NCBI RefSeq assembly: GCF_014349105.1
Contig: NZ_JACSJI010000022.1
Coordinates: forward strand, 1 to 64,000
DNA length: 64,000 bases
Reading direction: 5' to 3'
Origin: Caulobacter sp. 17J80-11
GTDB lineage: Bacteria; Pseudomonadota; Alphaproteobacteria; Caulobacterales; Caulobacteraceae
Under the pieces are notes generated by a model, which was not told the DNA's origin, did not search any database, and saw only the letters and a program-made list of their open reading frames with translations. How positions within the stretch are numbered: the first letter of the stretch is position 1; every line of letters starts with the position of its first letter. Both the position numbers and the translations under genes were made by a program. Below, piece after piece: positions 17,505 through 30,221 of this stretch.

Positions 17505-17510
17505 GGAGCC

Positions 17511-18515
17511 TTACCCCTCCAGCGCCAGCAGGGCGAAGGTCGCCAGCCAGTGCTCGCCCATGTAGTCGCCGGCCACGTGGGGCAGGCTGGCGTCCAGGTG
17601 CAGCTCGGCCGCGCGGCCGGCGATCTCGCCGATCGGATCGCCGGCGTCCAGGCCCGAGGCGATCCCGCGCCAGCACCAGGCGCGCGACAGGTTCAGGCCG
17701 TCCAGGTGAGCGATCTTGCCGTCGGTGCGGTCGCTGACCACGGCCGGGCGGAACAGGGTCGAAGGCTCGCCTTCGGCCAGCTGCGGCAGGAAACGGCCGA
17801 ACCAGGCGCGGAAGTCGGCCCGATCCAGCACGCGGCGCATGCACTCGGCCTCGACCAGGGCCGGCGAGAGGAAGTCGTCCTGCGACGGCTCCCAGGCCTG
17901 GCAGCCCGCGTCGCGGCCGTACCAGATCAGCGCCCGCTCGCGGCACAGGGCGGCCAGGCCGTCGTCGCCGACCAGGTCGGCGTATTCGATCGCCAGCGCG
18001 AGCGCGAAGGCGGTGTTGAAGTGGGTGCCGGCCCGCACCGGATAGGTGGCCTTGGGCAGGAACTGAACGAAGCGGTCGGCGAAGGCCAGGGCCAGCGGCT
18101 TCAGCGCGCGGGCCCACCGGCGGCCCTCGACGCTCTCGTGGCGCTCCAGCTCGGCGGCCAGCATCAAGAGCCAGGCCCAGCCGTAGGGGCGCTCGAAGCC
18201 GCGGCTCTCGGGTCGGGCCAGGTAGGCGACCTCGACGGCGACCTTTTCCTCGGTGAACTGGGCGTCGGCCAGGTCGCGGATGCGCTTGGCCTCCGGCAGG
18301 TCCGGGAAGCGGCGGTAGAGCCGCATGAGCAGCCAGAAGCCGTGCACGCACGAGTGCCAGTCGAAGCTGCCGTAGAACACCGGGTGCAGGTCGTGCGGCT
18401 CGCGCACGTCGTGCGGCCCGGCCATGACGTGGTCGAGCTTGTGCGGGTACTCGCGGACGACGTGGCCGAGCGCGATGGAGGCGAACCGCGAGGCGGTCGA
18501 GAGGTCGAGGGTCAT
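17511..18515 (-). CDS. DUF2891 family protein
   Basis: A 334-residue soluble protein matching the DUF2891 family pattern: HPVFYGSFDWHSCVHGFW near residue 45, ERPYGWAWLLML, HFNTAFALALAIEYA, a second FLSPALVEAECM segment, and the C-terminal HVAGDYMGEHWLATFA. The repeated tryptophan- and histidine-containing helices suggest an alpha/alpha toroid like glycoside hydrolases or lyases, but no catalytic role is established. The ATG at 18515 overlaps the DUF979 stop (ATGA), and DUF979 in turn overlaps DUF969, so the three form one operon. Long upstream extensions of the frame run through the membrane genes and are rejected. Confidence 0.88.
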   Translation of the reverse strand: MTLDLSTASRFASIALGHVVREYPHKLDHVMAGPHDVREPHDLHPVFYGSFDWHSCVHGFWLLMRLYRRFPDLPEAKRIRDLADAQFTEEKVAVEVAYLARPESRGFERPYGWAWLLMLAAELERHESVEGRRWARALKPLALAFADRFVQFLPKATYPVRAGTHFNTAFALALAIEYADLVGDDGLAALCRERALIWYGRDAGCQAWEPSQDDFLSPALVEAECMRRVLDRADFRAWFGRFLPQLAEGEPSTLFRPAVVSDRTDGKIAHLDGLNLSRAWCWRGIASGLDAGDPIGEIAGRAAELHLDASLPHVAGDYMGEHWLATFALLALEG

Positions 18516-19477
18516 CGGAAGGCGAGCAGGTACATCAGCAGGACGTTGACCGCGAGCAGCGGAAGCGCGGTCGGGATCTGGGCCCGGATCACCCCGTTCA
18601 GCACGGCGTTGCGGTCGGGCAGCTCCAGCAGGTTGGCCGGCACCACGTTGAAGTTGGCGGCCATGGGCGTCAGCAGGGTGCCGCAGAAGCCGGACAGCAT
18701 GCCGATCGCGCCGACCACGGCCGGATCGCCGCCGAACTTGCCGACGATCAGCGGCAGGCCGACGGCGGCGGTCATCACCGGGAAGGCGGCGAAGGCGTTG
18801 CCCATCACCACCGTGAACAGGGCCATGCCCAGGCAATAGGCGGCCACCGCCGCGATCGGGGTGTCGAGCGGCAGGTAGGTCCCGACCAGCTGGCCGACCG
18901 CGTCGCCGACGCCGTTGAGGGCGAACACCGCGCCCAGCGAAGCCAGCATCTGGGGCAGGATCGCCGCCCAGCCGATGGTGTCGAGCAGGCGGCGGCCCTC
19001 CTGCAGAGGCGCGGACGGCCTGGGCCGCAGCCACAGCATGGCCACCGACAGGGCCAGCACCACGCCCAGAGCCAGCGAGATCAGGGTCGCCTGCTTGGGA
19101 TCGACCACGGGGTGGCCGCCGACCACCAACGTCTTGAAGATGAAGGTGCCGGCCAGCGCCGTCACCGGAATGATCAGGGCCGGCAGGAACAGGCCGTCGC
19201 CGCGCTTCTCGGCGCTGGCCCGGCGCTCCTCCGGCGTGGTGGTGACGGGCGCGCCCTTGCCGAGCCCGCCGAAGCCGGCGAGCAGGGCCAGGCCGATGAC
19301 CAGCACGCCGTTGCCGAGGTCGCTGAGCTGGCCGCCGATCAGGAAGCTCAGCGCCAGCAGGCCCCAGAACAGGGCGGTGCGGATCCGCTTGGGATTTGCG
19401 CGGTCCCGCAGGCTCAGGAACGACACCGCCGCGAACATGACGCCCGCCAGGACGTAGACGTGATCGAGGGTGATCAT
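18512..19477 (-). CDS. DUF979 family membrane protein (transporter subunit)
   Basis: A 321-residue polytopic inner-membrane protein with about nine hydrophobic segments. Recognisable family stretches are LFWGLLALSFLIGGQLSDLGNG, FTVVMGNAFAAFPVMTAAVG and IGMLSGFCGTLLTPMAANFN, which resemble the conserved loops of ion-coupled carboxylate transporters. Starts at ATG 19477, overlapping the DUF969 stop by four bases. DUF969 and DUF979 nearly always occur as a pair and are thought to form a two-part permease. The 5-oxoprolinase gene at 21250 suggests 5-oxoproline or a related amide as a possible substrate; this is inference. Confidence 0.88.
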   Translation of the reverse strand: MITLDHVYVLAGVMFAAVSFLSLRDRANPKRIRTALFWGLLALSFLIGGQLSDLGNGVLVIGLALLAGFGGLGKGAPVTTTPEERRASAEKRGDGLFLPALIIPVTALAGTFIFKTLVVGGHPVVDPKQATLISLALGVVLALSVAMLWLRPRPSAPLQEGRRLLDTIGWAAILPQMLASLGAVFALNGVGDAVGQLVGTYLPLDTPIAAVAAYCLGMALFTVVMGNAFAAFPVMTAAVGLPLIVGKFGGDPAVVGAIGMLSGFCGTLLTPMAANFNVVPANLLELPDRNAVLNGVIRAQIPTALPLLAVNVLLMYLLAFR

Positions 19478-20217
19478 TCCGCCGCCTCCGGCTGCGGCGC
19501 GCCGTTCGGCGTCGGCGCGGACGCCAGTTCGCGTTCCAGGCGCTTGTCGAACAGGGCCAGGCGCGCGCCGTGGATCAGCAGGGCGGCGATGGCGGTCGGG
19601 ATGGCCCAGACCGACAGGTGCAGCGGCTCGACCAGGATGCCGTTCTGCTCGAGGAAGCCCTTGATCAGCAGGATCGAGGCGATGGCGATGAAGATGTCCT
19701 CGCCGAAGAACAGGCCGATGTTGTCCGTGGCCGCCGCGAAGCTGCGGATGCGGAAGCGGGTCTTCTCCGGCAGGGCGCCGTAGCGGTTCTCGGCCGCGCC
19801 CTCGGCCATGGGGGCGACCAGCGGGCGGACCATCTGGGCGTGGCCGCCCAGATCCTTCAGGCCGACGGCCGCGCCGATCTGGCGGATGACCAGGTAGATC
19901 AGCAGCAGCCGGCCCGTGGTTGCGGCGGCGACCTTGGAGACCAGGGTGCGGGCGCGCTCCTGCAGGCCGGCCCGCTCCAAGAGGCCGATGACGGGGAGCA
20001 CCAGCCAGACTACGCTGACGAAGCGGTTCTCCTTGAACGCCTTGCCGAAGGCCTCGACCGTGTGTTGCGCGGCCAGCAGCAGCTCCTGGACGCTCACGCC
20101 CGGGGCCCACGCCGCAGCGACGCCGGTGACCAGGGCGGCGACGAGGATGACCAGCAGCGGATTGAGGCGGGCGACGAAGCCCACCACCACCACCGCAATT
20201 CCCAACAGAACCAGCAT
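19474..20217 (-). CDS. DUF969 family membrane protein (transporter subunit)
   Basis: A 247-residue membrane protein with about six helices. Family features include FVARLNPLLVILVAALVTG, ENRFVSVVWLVLPVIGLLE, GRLLLIYLVIRQIGAAVGL and AAATDNIGLFFGEDIFIA. The ATG at 20217 is preceded by GGGGAGGG; the frame stays open to 20388 but those extra residues are not membrane-like. First gene of the DUF969-DUF979-DUF2891 operon, divergent from an SDR across a 91-base gap. Together with DUF979 it probably forms a secondary transporter. Confidence 0.88.
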   Translation of the reverse strand: MLVLLGIAVVVVGFVARLNPLLVILVAALVTGVAAAWAPGVSVQELLLAAQHTVEAFGKAFKENRFVSVVWLVLPVIGLLERAGLQERARTLVSKVAAATTGRLLLIYLVIRQIGAAVGLKDLGGHAQMVRPLVAPMAEGAAENRYGALPEKTRFRIRSFAAATDNIGLFFGEDIFIAIASILLIKGFLEQNGILVEPLHLSVWAIPTAIAALLIHGARLALFDKRLERELASAPTPNGAPQPEAAE

Positions 20218-20308
20218 GGCCCTCCCCAGAGTGCGCGGGCCGCACCATCGCGCGGTTTGACCGAATACGCTACGGCTCGAAGCGACGCGGGTTTGCGGGG
20301 GTCGTTCA

Positions 20309-21061
20309 ATGCAGATCAATCTTGCGACGAAGACGGTGCTGGTCACCGGCGCGAGCCGCGGCATCGGCGCGGCCATCGCCCGCGCCATGGCCGCCTCGGG
20401 CGCGCGGGTGGCGGTGCACTACGCCCGGAAGCGGGCCGAGGCCGAGGCGCTGGCGGCCGAGATCGGCGGCGGCGCCGAGACGTTCGGCGCGGACCTGGCC
20501 GACCCGGCCGCCTGCGCGCGGCTGTGGACGGAGGTGACCGACCGGTTCGGCCGCGTGGACGTGCTGGTCAACAACGCCGGCGTGGCGATCGGTTCGCCGC
20601 TCGACAGCGAGACCTGGCTGGCCGACTGGGAGCGGACGATGGCCGTGAACCTGACAGCCGCGGGCCTGCTCTGCCGCTCGGCGGTGGCGCATTTCCAGGC
20701 CCACGGGGGCGGGCGGATCGTCAACATCGCCTCGCGCGCGGCCTTCCGCGGCGACACGCCCGACTACCTGGCCTATGCGGCCTCGAAGGGCGGCATGGTG
20801 GCCCTGACCCGCTCGATCGCGCGCGGCTTCGGCAAGGCCGGGGTGACCGCCTTCGTGGTCGCGCCGGGCTTCACCCGCACCGAAATGGCCCAGGACTTCA
20901 TCGACCAGTACGGCGAGGATTACGCCCTGAACGACATCGCGCTCGCCCGCCTGACGGAGCCGGAAGACGTCGCGCCCACCGTGGTGTTCCTGGCCAGCGG
21001 CCTGGCCGACCACGCGACGGGCACGACCATCGACATCAACGCGGCGTCTTACGTGCGGTAG
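20309..21061 (+). CDS. SDR family oxidoreductase (FabG-like)
   Basis: A 250-residue classical short-chain dehydrogenase/reductase. It has TGASRGIG (residues 13-20), NNAG (near 89), Ser in NIASRA and catalytic YAASK, with the ending TGTTIDINAASYVR where most family members have a DGG motif. The Arg after TGAS and HYARKRAE suggest NADP(H). It is divergent from the DUF969 operon and convergent with the 5-oxoprolinase. The substrate is not evident; proximity suggests but does not show a link with the oxoprolinase pathway. Confidence 0.87.
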   Translation: MQINLATKTVLVTGASRGIGAAIARAMAASGARVAVHYARKRAEAEALAAEIGGGAETFGADLADPAACARLWTEVTDRFGRVDVLVNNAGVAIGSPLDSETWLADWERTMAVNLTAAGLLCRSAVAHFQAHGGGRIVNIASRAAFRGDTPDYLAYAASKGGMVALTRSIARGFGKAGVTAFVVAPGFTRTEMAQDFIDQYGEDYALNDIALARLTEPEDVAPTVVFLASGLADHATGTTIDINAASYVR

Positions 21062-21086
21062 GGCGGAGACGGCACAGCGCCATTCT

Positions 21087-21230
21087 TCGTCACCCTCGGG
21101 CTTGTCCCGAGGGCCCATCGTACCGGTACGCTGCCCGTGGGAGCCACACGCTTCGGATACGGCTGCGAGCCACTCGAAGTCGCGGCGCAAGCTGAACCAT
21201 GGGCCCTCGGGACAAGCCCGAGGGCGACGA
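21087..21230. repeat. REP-like element: paired 32-bp inverted repeats between convergent genes
   Basis: Arms at 21087-21118 and 21199-21230 are inverted copies matching at 31 of 32 bases. Each arm is itself a hairpin, CCCTCGGG against CCCGAGGG with a five-base loop. The 80 bases between arms show no gene. It lies between convergent stop codons and shares its core with the pair at 32822-32955, so it looks like a dispersed REP/BIME family, possibly also acting as a bidirectional terminator. Confidence 0.75.
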
Positions 21231-21249
21231 TGTGGAGAGCGGCGCGGGC

Positions 21250-24831
<3,582 letters not shown>

Positions 24832-24918
24832 CCGACTTGCTCCCGGCTGCGACAAAGGCGCGGATCAAACCCTGCGCCGGGCGCAAGGACAACCGTCCTC
24901 GGGTCAGGCGCCCTCGGG

Positions 24919-25713
<795 letters not shown>

Positions 25714-25775
25714 CACTGTCCTCCGCCTTGCGGCCACGGCATAAGCGAGCCGCCCGCAGACCCCCGAAACCCGCC

Positions 25776-26579
25776 GTGCCGCATTTCGTCTCCCTCGCCG
25801 ATCCCGACGACCCGCGCGCGGCGCCCTATCGCGACGTGCGCGAGCGCGACCTGGCGGGCCGCGCCGGCTTCATGGCCGAGGGCGAAGTGGTGCTGGAGAA
25901 GCTGATCCGCCTGTCGCCGCACCGGCCGCAGTCGGTGCTGATCGCCGAGAAGCGGCGGGCCAGGCTGGAGCCCCTGCTGGCCGACCTGCCCGACGCGGTC
26001 CCGGTCTATGTCGCCGCCCAGCCGGTGCTGGACGCCATCGCCGGCTTCCACCTGCACCGCGGGATTCTGGCGGTGGGCGAACGGGCGCCCCTGCCCTCGC
26101 CCGACGCGCTGCTGGCCGGCCTGCCTGAGCGGGCGACAGTGGTGGTGCTCCACGGCCTGGCCAACCACGACAATGTCGGAGGCGTGTTCCGCAACGCCGC
26201 CGCCTTCGGGGCCGACGCGGTGCTGCTGGACGCCACCAGCTGCGATCCTTTGTACCGCAAGGCGATCCGAGTGTCGGTCGGCGCGACCCTGCTGGTCCCG
26301 TGGACGCGGCTTCAGCCCGGGGCCGATCCGGTCGCCCTGCTCTCGGCCCACGGGTTCGAGACCATCGCGCTGAGCCCGTCGGGCCAGACCGTGCTGTCGG
26401 AGCTGCGCCGGCCGGCCAAGGTCGCCGCCCTGTTCGGCACGGAAGGCCCCGGCCTGCCGGCCGAGGTGCTGACCCGCACGCGGTCGGTGCGCATCCCGAT
26501 GGCCGGCGGGTTCGACTCGCTGAACGTGGCGGCCACCAGCGCGGTGGTGTTGCACCACCTGGCGTTCGACGCCGGCTGA
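25776..26579 (+). CDS. SpoU/TrmH family RNA 2'-O-methyltransferase
   Basis: A 267-residue SPOUT methyltransferase that would use SAM to 2'-O-methylate tRNA or rRNA. The three SpoU motifs are present: NHDNVGGVFRNAAAFG near residue 145, FGTEGPGLP and IPMAGGFDSLNVAATSAVVLHH in the C-terminal knot. The N-terminal domain (RDVRERDLAGRAGFMAEGEVVLEKL) is typical of the TrmH/RlmB-like substrate-binding part. I choose GTG 25776 (VPHFVSLADP); a TTG at 25728 would add a basic stretch that overlaps the divergent SDR promoter. The exact RNA target cannot be told from sequence. Confidence 0.88.
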   Translation: MPHFVSLADPDDPRAAPYRDVRERDLAGRAGFMAEGEVVLEKLIRLSPHRPQSVLIAEKRRARLEPLLADLPDAVPVYVAAQPVLDAIAGFHLHRGILAVGERAPLPSPDALLAGLPERATVVVLHGLANHDNVGGVFRNAAAFGADAVLLDATSCDPLYRKAIRVSVGATLLVPWTRLQPGADPVALLSAHGFETIALSPSGQTVLSELRRPAKVAALFGTEGPGLPAEVLTRTRSVRIPMAGGFDSLNVAATSAVVLHHLAFDAG

Positions 26580-26585
26580 CCGGGG

Positions 26586-27053
26586 CTAGCCGACAGGCAC
26601 GGCGCCGCCGAACTTGACGCGGTCCATGGCGACCAGGGTCTCAAATCCCCGGATGTTGGGATCGTCGAAGAACCGCGCCGAGAACGCCTGATAGTCGGCC
26701 ATATCGCGCACGGTAAGGGTCAGGACGAAATCGGCCCGCCCGGTCACGTACCAGCACTGCATGACCTCGGGCGCGGCGGACATCGCGGCCTTGAAGGCCT
26801 CGACCCGCTCCGCCTGTTCGCGCTCCAGCTCCACGAGCACGATCATGGTCAGGCTGCGTCCGACCTTCTCCGGCGCCACCAGCGACACGTCGGCGGTGAT
26901 CACCCCCCGCTCCCGCAACCGCTGGGCGCGGCGCAGGCAGGCGGCCGACGAGAGCCCCACCTGGTCCGCCAGCTCGGCCCCGGTCTGCTGGTTGTCCGCC
27001 TGCAGCGCCGCCAGCAGACGCGCGTCGAAGCTGTCGATCATCGGCTTCCCCAT
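26586..27053 (-). CDS. Lrp/AsnC family transcriptional regulator
   Basis: A 155-residue regulator with an N-terminal helix-turn-helix (DSFDARLLAALQADNQQTGAE leading to ADQVGLSSAACLRRAQRLRERGVI) and a C-terminal RAM/AsnC effector domain (TMIVLVELEREQAERVEAF, CWYVTGRADFVLTLTVRDMADY). Such proteins respond to amino acids. The ATG at 27053 opens MGKPMIDSF; longer frames upstream lack family similarity. It is convergent with the methyltransferase and divergent from the VOC protein. Whether it governs the branched-chain dehydrogenase operon 10 kb away is unknown. Confidence 0.92.
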   Translation of the reverse strand: MGKPMIDSFDARLLAALQADNQQTGAELADQVGLSSAACLRRAQRLRERGVITADVSLVAPEKVGRSLTMIVLVELEREQAERVEAFKAAMSAAPEVMQCWYVTGRADFVLTLTVRDMADYQAFSARFFDDPNIRGFETLVAMDRVKFGGAVPVG

Positions 27054-27152
27054 GACGAATTCGCGCAAGCACGGGCCCGAGTTTGCGCCCCTTCCGCACG
27101 ACCGCGCCGATATGGTGCCGCTTCCTCCCGGCAGCCAGCGTGGACCACGGTC

Positions 27153-27521
27153 ATGCTCGACCATCTTGAATTGCGCACCCAACAGCTCGATCTCGCGACC
27201 GCTTTTTACGCCAGGGTGCTCGCTCCGCTGGGCTACAGCCTGAAGGTCGACGAAGAGATCAAGAAGGGCTTCGGCGACGCCCACGGCCTCGACTTCTTCC
27301 TGGTCCACGGCGCGGCCACGGCCGAGAAGGCCCACTACGCCTTCGCCGCCCCGACCCGGGCCCTGGTGTCGGCCTGCTTCGAAGCAGGGCGCGAGGCGCC
27401 CGGCGGCAAGCTCGACCGCCCCGCCGCCCTCATGCCCCAGGTGCACGCCCACTATTACGCCAGCTTCCTGCGCGACCCCGACGGGCGGCTAGTGGAATTC
27501 GTCTGCCACGCCCCGGAGTGA
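27153..27521 (+). CDS. VOC/glyoxalase-fold protein
   Basis: A 122-residue single-domain vicinal oxygen chelate protein. Features are an early histidine (LDHLELRT), the helix ATAFYARVLAPLGY, the paired strand HAHYYASFLRDPDGRLVEFVCH with a likely metal-binding Glu, and family-typical length. These proteins are glyoxalases, dioxygenases or resistance proteins; the specific reaction is not identifiable. It is divergent from the Lrp regulator across about 100 bases and may be its target by position. Confidence 0.82.
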   Translation: MLDHLELRTQQLDLATAFYARVLAPLGYSLKVDEEIKKGFGDAHGLDFFLVHGAATAEKAHYAFAAPTRALVSACFEAGREAPGGKLDRPAALMPQVHAHYYASFLRDPDGRLVEFVCHAPE

Positions 27522-27565
27522 CGGCCGAGGCGCCGACCCGCTGAACGGGAGCCCTACTTGGAGCC

Positions 27566-29323
27566 CTACTTGGACGCCGCCTTCACCTCCGGTTGCGGCT
27601 CGCAGCCGTCGCCCTGCAGGCGCAGGTGCTGGCCGGCGACCTCCAGGTCCTTCCACTTCGGCTCGGCCACCTTGAACTTGCCGGCCTTCAGCGCCTCGGC
27701 CACGCCCGGGCAGCCGCCGGCGTTCAGGTCGCCGGCCTTTGTCCAGCGGCCGTCGGCGAAGCGGTAGACGTTCAGCTGGTAGCCAGGGCTGAGCAGGACC
27801 TCCTCGGTCCCGTCGGCGTCGAGGTCGGCGAAGAAGGCGTCGCAGGCGCGGTCGCCGCCCTGGATGCAGGGCGACCAGCCGTCGCCGGCGTCCCAGGCCT
27901 GCTTCACGAAGCCGTCGGGCAAGGTGCGGCCCTTCGGCCAGACGGTGATCCGGTCGGCGTCGAACTGCGGGCGCTGCTCGTCGCGCTGGTAGCGGTATTC
28001 CAGTTTCAGCGCTTCGGCGGCCTTCTCCGAGATCACCTTGGCGTTCGGCCCTGTGGCGTGGGCCTTCAGCCGCTCCAGCTCGGCGCGGCCCCACCTGGCG
28101 CCGTCGAAGCGCAAGAAGCCGTAGTCGAACTTGTCCGGGGCGATCTTCCCGGCCTCCAGGCGGCGCACCTGGTCGGCCACGGCGATGCGGGCCGGGTCGG
28201 CCAGCGGCGTGAACAGGGCGACCAGCACGCCGATGGCCACGAAGGCGGTGGCGACGTTGGTGGCCTCCAGCGGCTTCAGCCAGGCGCCCGGCTTCAGCGC
28301 CGCCATGGCGTAGCCCACGGCGTAGCAGGCCCCGACCAGGGCGCAGGCGGAGGCGACCACCCGGTCCGGGGTCAGGCCGTACTGGCCGACGCGCAGCCAG
28401 ACCCCGTAGGCGGCGATGGCCACCAGCGGGGCGACGGCGAGCGCGGTGACCCGCCCGGCCCACTTCAGCACCGCGGGCGTGCGGGCGTCCGCGCCGTCCT
28501 GGTAGGCGGCGTTGAGCAGGATGATCAGCACGGCGGCCGCCGCCAGCACCAGGGCCGCGGCGTGGCCGGTGGCCCACAGCAGCTTCAGGCCGGTGAACGG
28601 CAGGGCGACCAGGAAGCCGACCGCGATCAGGCCCATCAGCGGCATCAGCCAGGACAGCAGGGTGAGCGCCACGGTGCGCACGCCGCGGATCACCCCGGCC
28701 TTCACGTCGGTCAGGTGCACGGCCGCGGCGAAGGCCACCGTCGTGCCCGGCACGGCGAACCACTCCTCACGGATCAGCTTCTCCAGGAAGTCCAGGCCGA
28801 TCAGCTTGAACAGGGCCGCGCCCAGCAGCAGCACCAGCCAGAACACGCCGGTGAAGGCCCCGGCCAGGGCCAGCTGCACGCCGTGCTTCCAGGCGGCGTC
28901 GAAATAAACCGGATAGGGCGCGATCGGCCGGCGCGCGGTGTCGGCGCCCTGGACCAGGTGGTGGCCGATGAACAGGACGGCGGCGACGAAGATTCCCGCC
29001 CCGCCGTGCAGGTACTGGAAGTTCGTCCCGGGCGCCTCGCGCAGCACATGGTGCAGGCCCAGGCCCACCGCGACCGCTGTGGCGACCACCGCCCAGACCG
29101 CGAGCGTGACCCGGCGCATGTCGCCCAGGCCGCCCAGCAGCAAGATCGGAATGAAGGCCCAGGCGTAGACCAGGGCCTCGAACAGGGCCGGTTCGGTCGC
29201 GGGCCAGGCCTTGGCCTCCATGGCCCGGTGCAGGGCGTAGAGCGCCACGCCCTGGACCAGGCCGATCGCCAGGCGCGCCCATCCGGCGCCCGACCAGCCC
29301 GCCTTCTCAGTCCCCGTTTCCAT
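27566..29323 (-). CDS. DUF4153 domain membrane protein
   Basis: A 585-residue protein with about eleven to twelve hydrophobic helices over residues 15-390, followed by a soluble, probably periplasmic, C-terminal domain of about 190 residues rich in charged and aromatic residues (CIQGGDRACDAFFADLDADGTEEVLL). The segment VFWLVLLLGAALFKLIGLDFLEKLI and WLRVGQYGLTPDRV fit the DUF4153 family, whose role is unknown. The extra soluble tail contains an FG-GAP/EF-hand-like DLDADGTEEV stretch. I use ATG 29323 with GGGGGGAC upstream; ATG 29359 is possible. The last codons and stop are duplicated in tandem (12 bases, about 27551-27575). Confidence 0.78.
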   Translation of the reverse strand: METGTEKAGWSGAGWARLAIGLVQGVALYALHRAMEAKAWPATEPALFEALVYAWAFIPILLLGGLGDMRRVTLAVWAVVATAVAVGLGLHHVLREAPGTNFQYLHGGAGIFVAAVLFIGHHLVQGADTARRPIAPYPVYFDAAWKHGVQLALAGAFTGVFWLVLLLGAALFKLIGLDFLEKLIREEWFAVPGTTVAFAAAVHLTDVKAGVIRGVRTVALTLLSWLMPLMGLIAVGFLVALPFTGLKLLWATGHAAALVLAAAAVLIILLNAAYQDGADARTPAVLKWAGRVTALAVAPLVAIAAYGVWLRVGQYGLTPDRVVASACALVGACYAVGYAMAALKPGAWLKPLEATNVATAFVAIGVLVALFTPLADPARIAVADQVRRLEAGKIAPDKFDYGFLRFDGARWGRAELERLKAHATGPNAKVISEKAAEALKLEYRYQRDEQRPQFDADRITVWPKGRTLPDGFVKQAWDAGDGWSPCIQGGDRACDAFFADLDADGTEEVLLSPGYQLNVYRFADGRWTKAGDLNAGGCPGVAEALKAGKFKVAEPKWKDLEVAGQHLRLQGDGCEPQPEVKAASK

Positions 29324-29402
29324 CGCGCCGTCCCCCCGGGCTGGATCGTTCGCTCGCATAGGGACTCAAGGCGACGCTTTTGGGAAGCGCCGTTCTCCGA
29401 GC

Positions 29403-29427
29403 GGAACCGGGTCCGCGTGACGCTGTT
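29403..29427 (+). promoter_or_regulatory. Weak EcfG/SigT-like promoter before the nucleotidyltransferase gene
   Basis: GGAAC (29403-29407) is followed after 16 bases by TGTT (29424-29427), one base away from the alphaproteobacterial stress consensus. Transcription would begin within a few bases of the ATG at 29436, so the mRNA would be nearly leaderless, which fits the absence of a clear ribosome binding site. At this match quality chance is a real alternative. Confidence 0.3.
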
Positions 29428-29435
29428 TCCGGCTG

Positions 29436-30221
29436 ATGGCAGACACCGCCGCCCACACGCCCGACGAGCTCGAACCCCACCCCGAGGTCGAGGCCTTTTA
29501 CACCGAGAGCCTGAAACTGCTGGTCGAGTCCGGCATCCCGTTCCTGCTGTCGGGCACCTACGCGGTCAGCGCCTACACCGGGATCGTGCGGCCGACCAAG
29601 GACCTCGACGTCTTCTGCAAGGCCGGCGACTATCCCAAGATCCTGGCGTACTTCCAGGAGCGCGGCTACCGCACCGAAGTCGAGGACGAGCGCTGGATCG
29701 CCAAGGTCTGGCAGGACGACCACTTCTTCGACGTGATCTACAACATGTCGAACGCGACCGTGCCGGTGAACGACGACTGGTTCAGGGGCACCCACACCAT
29801 CTGCGTCTACGGCACGGACGTGAGGATCACCCCGCCGACCGAGCTGATCTGGTCGAAGGTCTTCATCCAGGACCGCTATCGCTACGACGGGGCCGACATC
29901 GCCCACGTGATCCTGAAGAAGCACGAGGAGATCGACTGGAAGCGGCTGCTGGCCTACCTGGAACCGTACTGGGAGGTGCTGCTGGTCCACCTCCTGAACT
30001 TCCGCTTCGCCTATCCGACCGAGCGGTCGCGGGTGCCCAAGTGGCTGATGGAGGAGCTGATCGGCCGGCTCCAGGCCCAGCTCCACCTGCCGCCGGCCAA
30101 CGTGAAGGTCTGCCGCGGCCGGCTGTTCTCCCCACGCGACTACGTCATCGACATCACCGAGTTCGGCTTCGCCGACGTGGTCGGCAAGGGCCTGGAGGAG
30201 CGGCATGAACCCATCGCCTGA
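29436..30221 (+). CDS. Nucleotidyltransferase-fold protein paired with a phosphoesterase
   Basis: A 261-residue soluble protein with the signature of the minimal nucleotidyltransferase / DUF6036-like group: a LLSGTYAVSAYTG helix-turn carrying the usual G-S/T pattern and RPTKDLDVFCK providing the Asp-x-Asp metal ligands, then helical C-terminal sequence (EIDWKRLLAYLEPYWEVLLVHLLNFRF). Members transfer NMP groups to proteins, RNA or small molecules, or act as MntA-type antitoxins. The ATG lacks a clear Shine-Dalgarno. It overlaps the phosphoesterase gene by 17 bases, so the products probably act together. Target and nucleotide are unknown. Confidence 0.82.
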   Translation: MADTAAHTPDELEPHPEVEAFYTESLKLLVESGIPFLLSGTYAVSAYTGIVRPTKDLDVFCKAGDYPKILAYFQERGYRTEVEDERWIAKVWQDDHFFDVIYNMSNATVPVNDDWFRGTHTICVYGTDVRITPPTELIWSKVFIQDRYRYDGADIAHVILKKHEEIDWKRLLAYLEPYWEVLLVHLLNFRFAYPTERSRVPKWLMEELIGRLQAQLHLPPANVKVCRGRLFSPRDYVIDITEFGFADVVGKGLEERHEPIA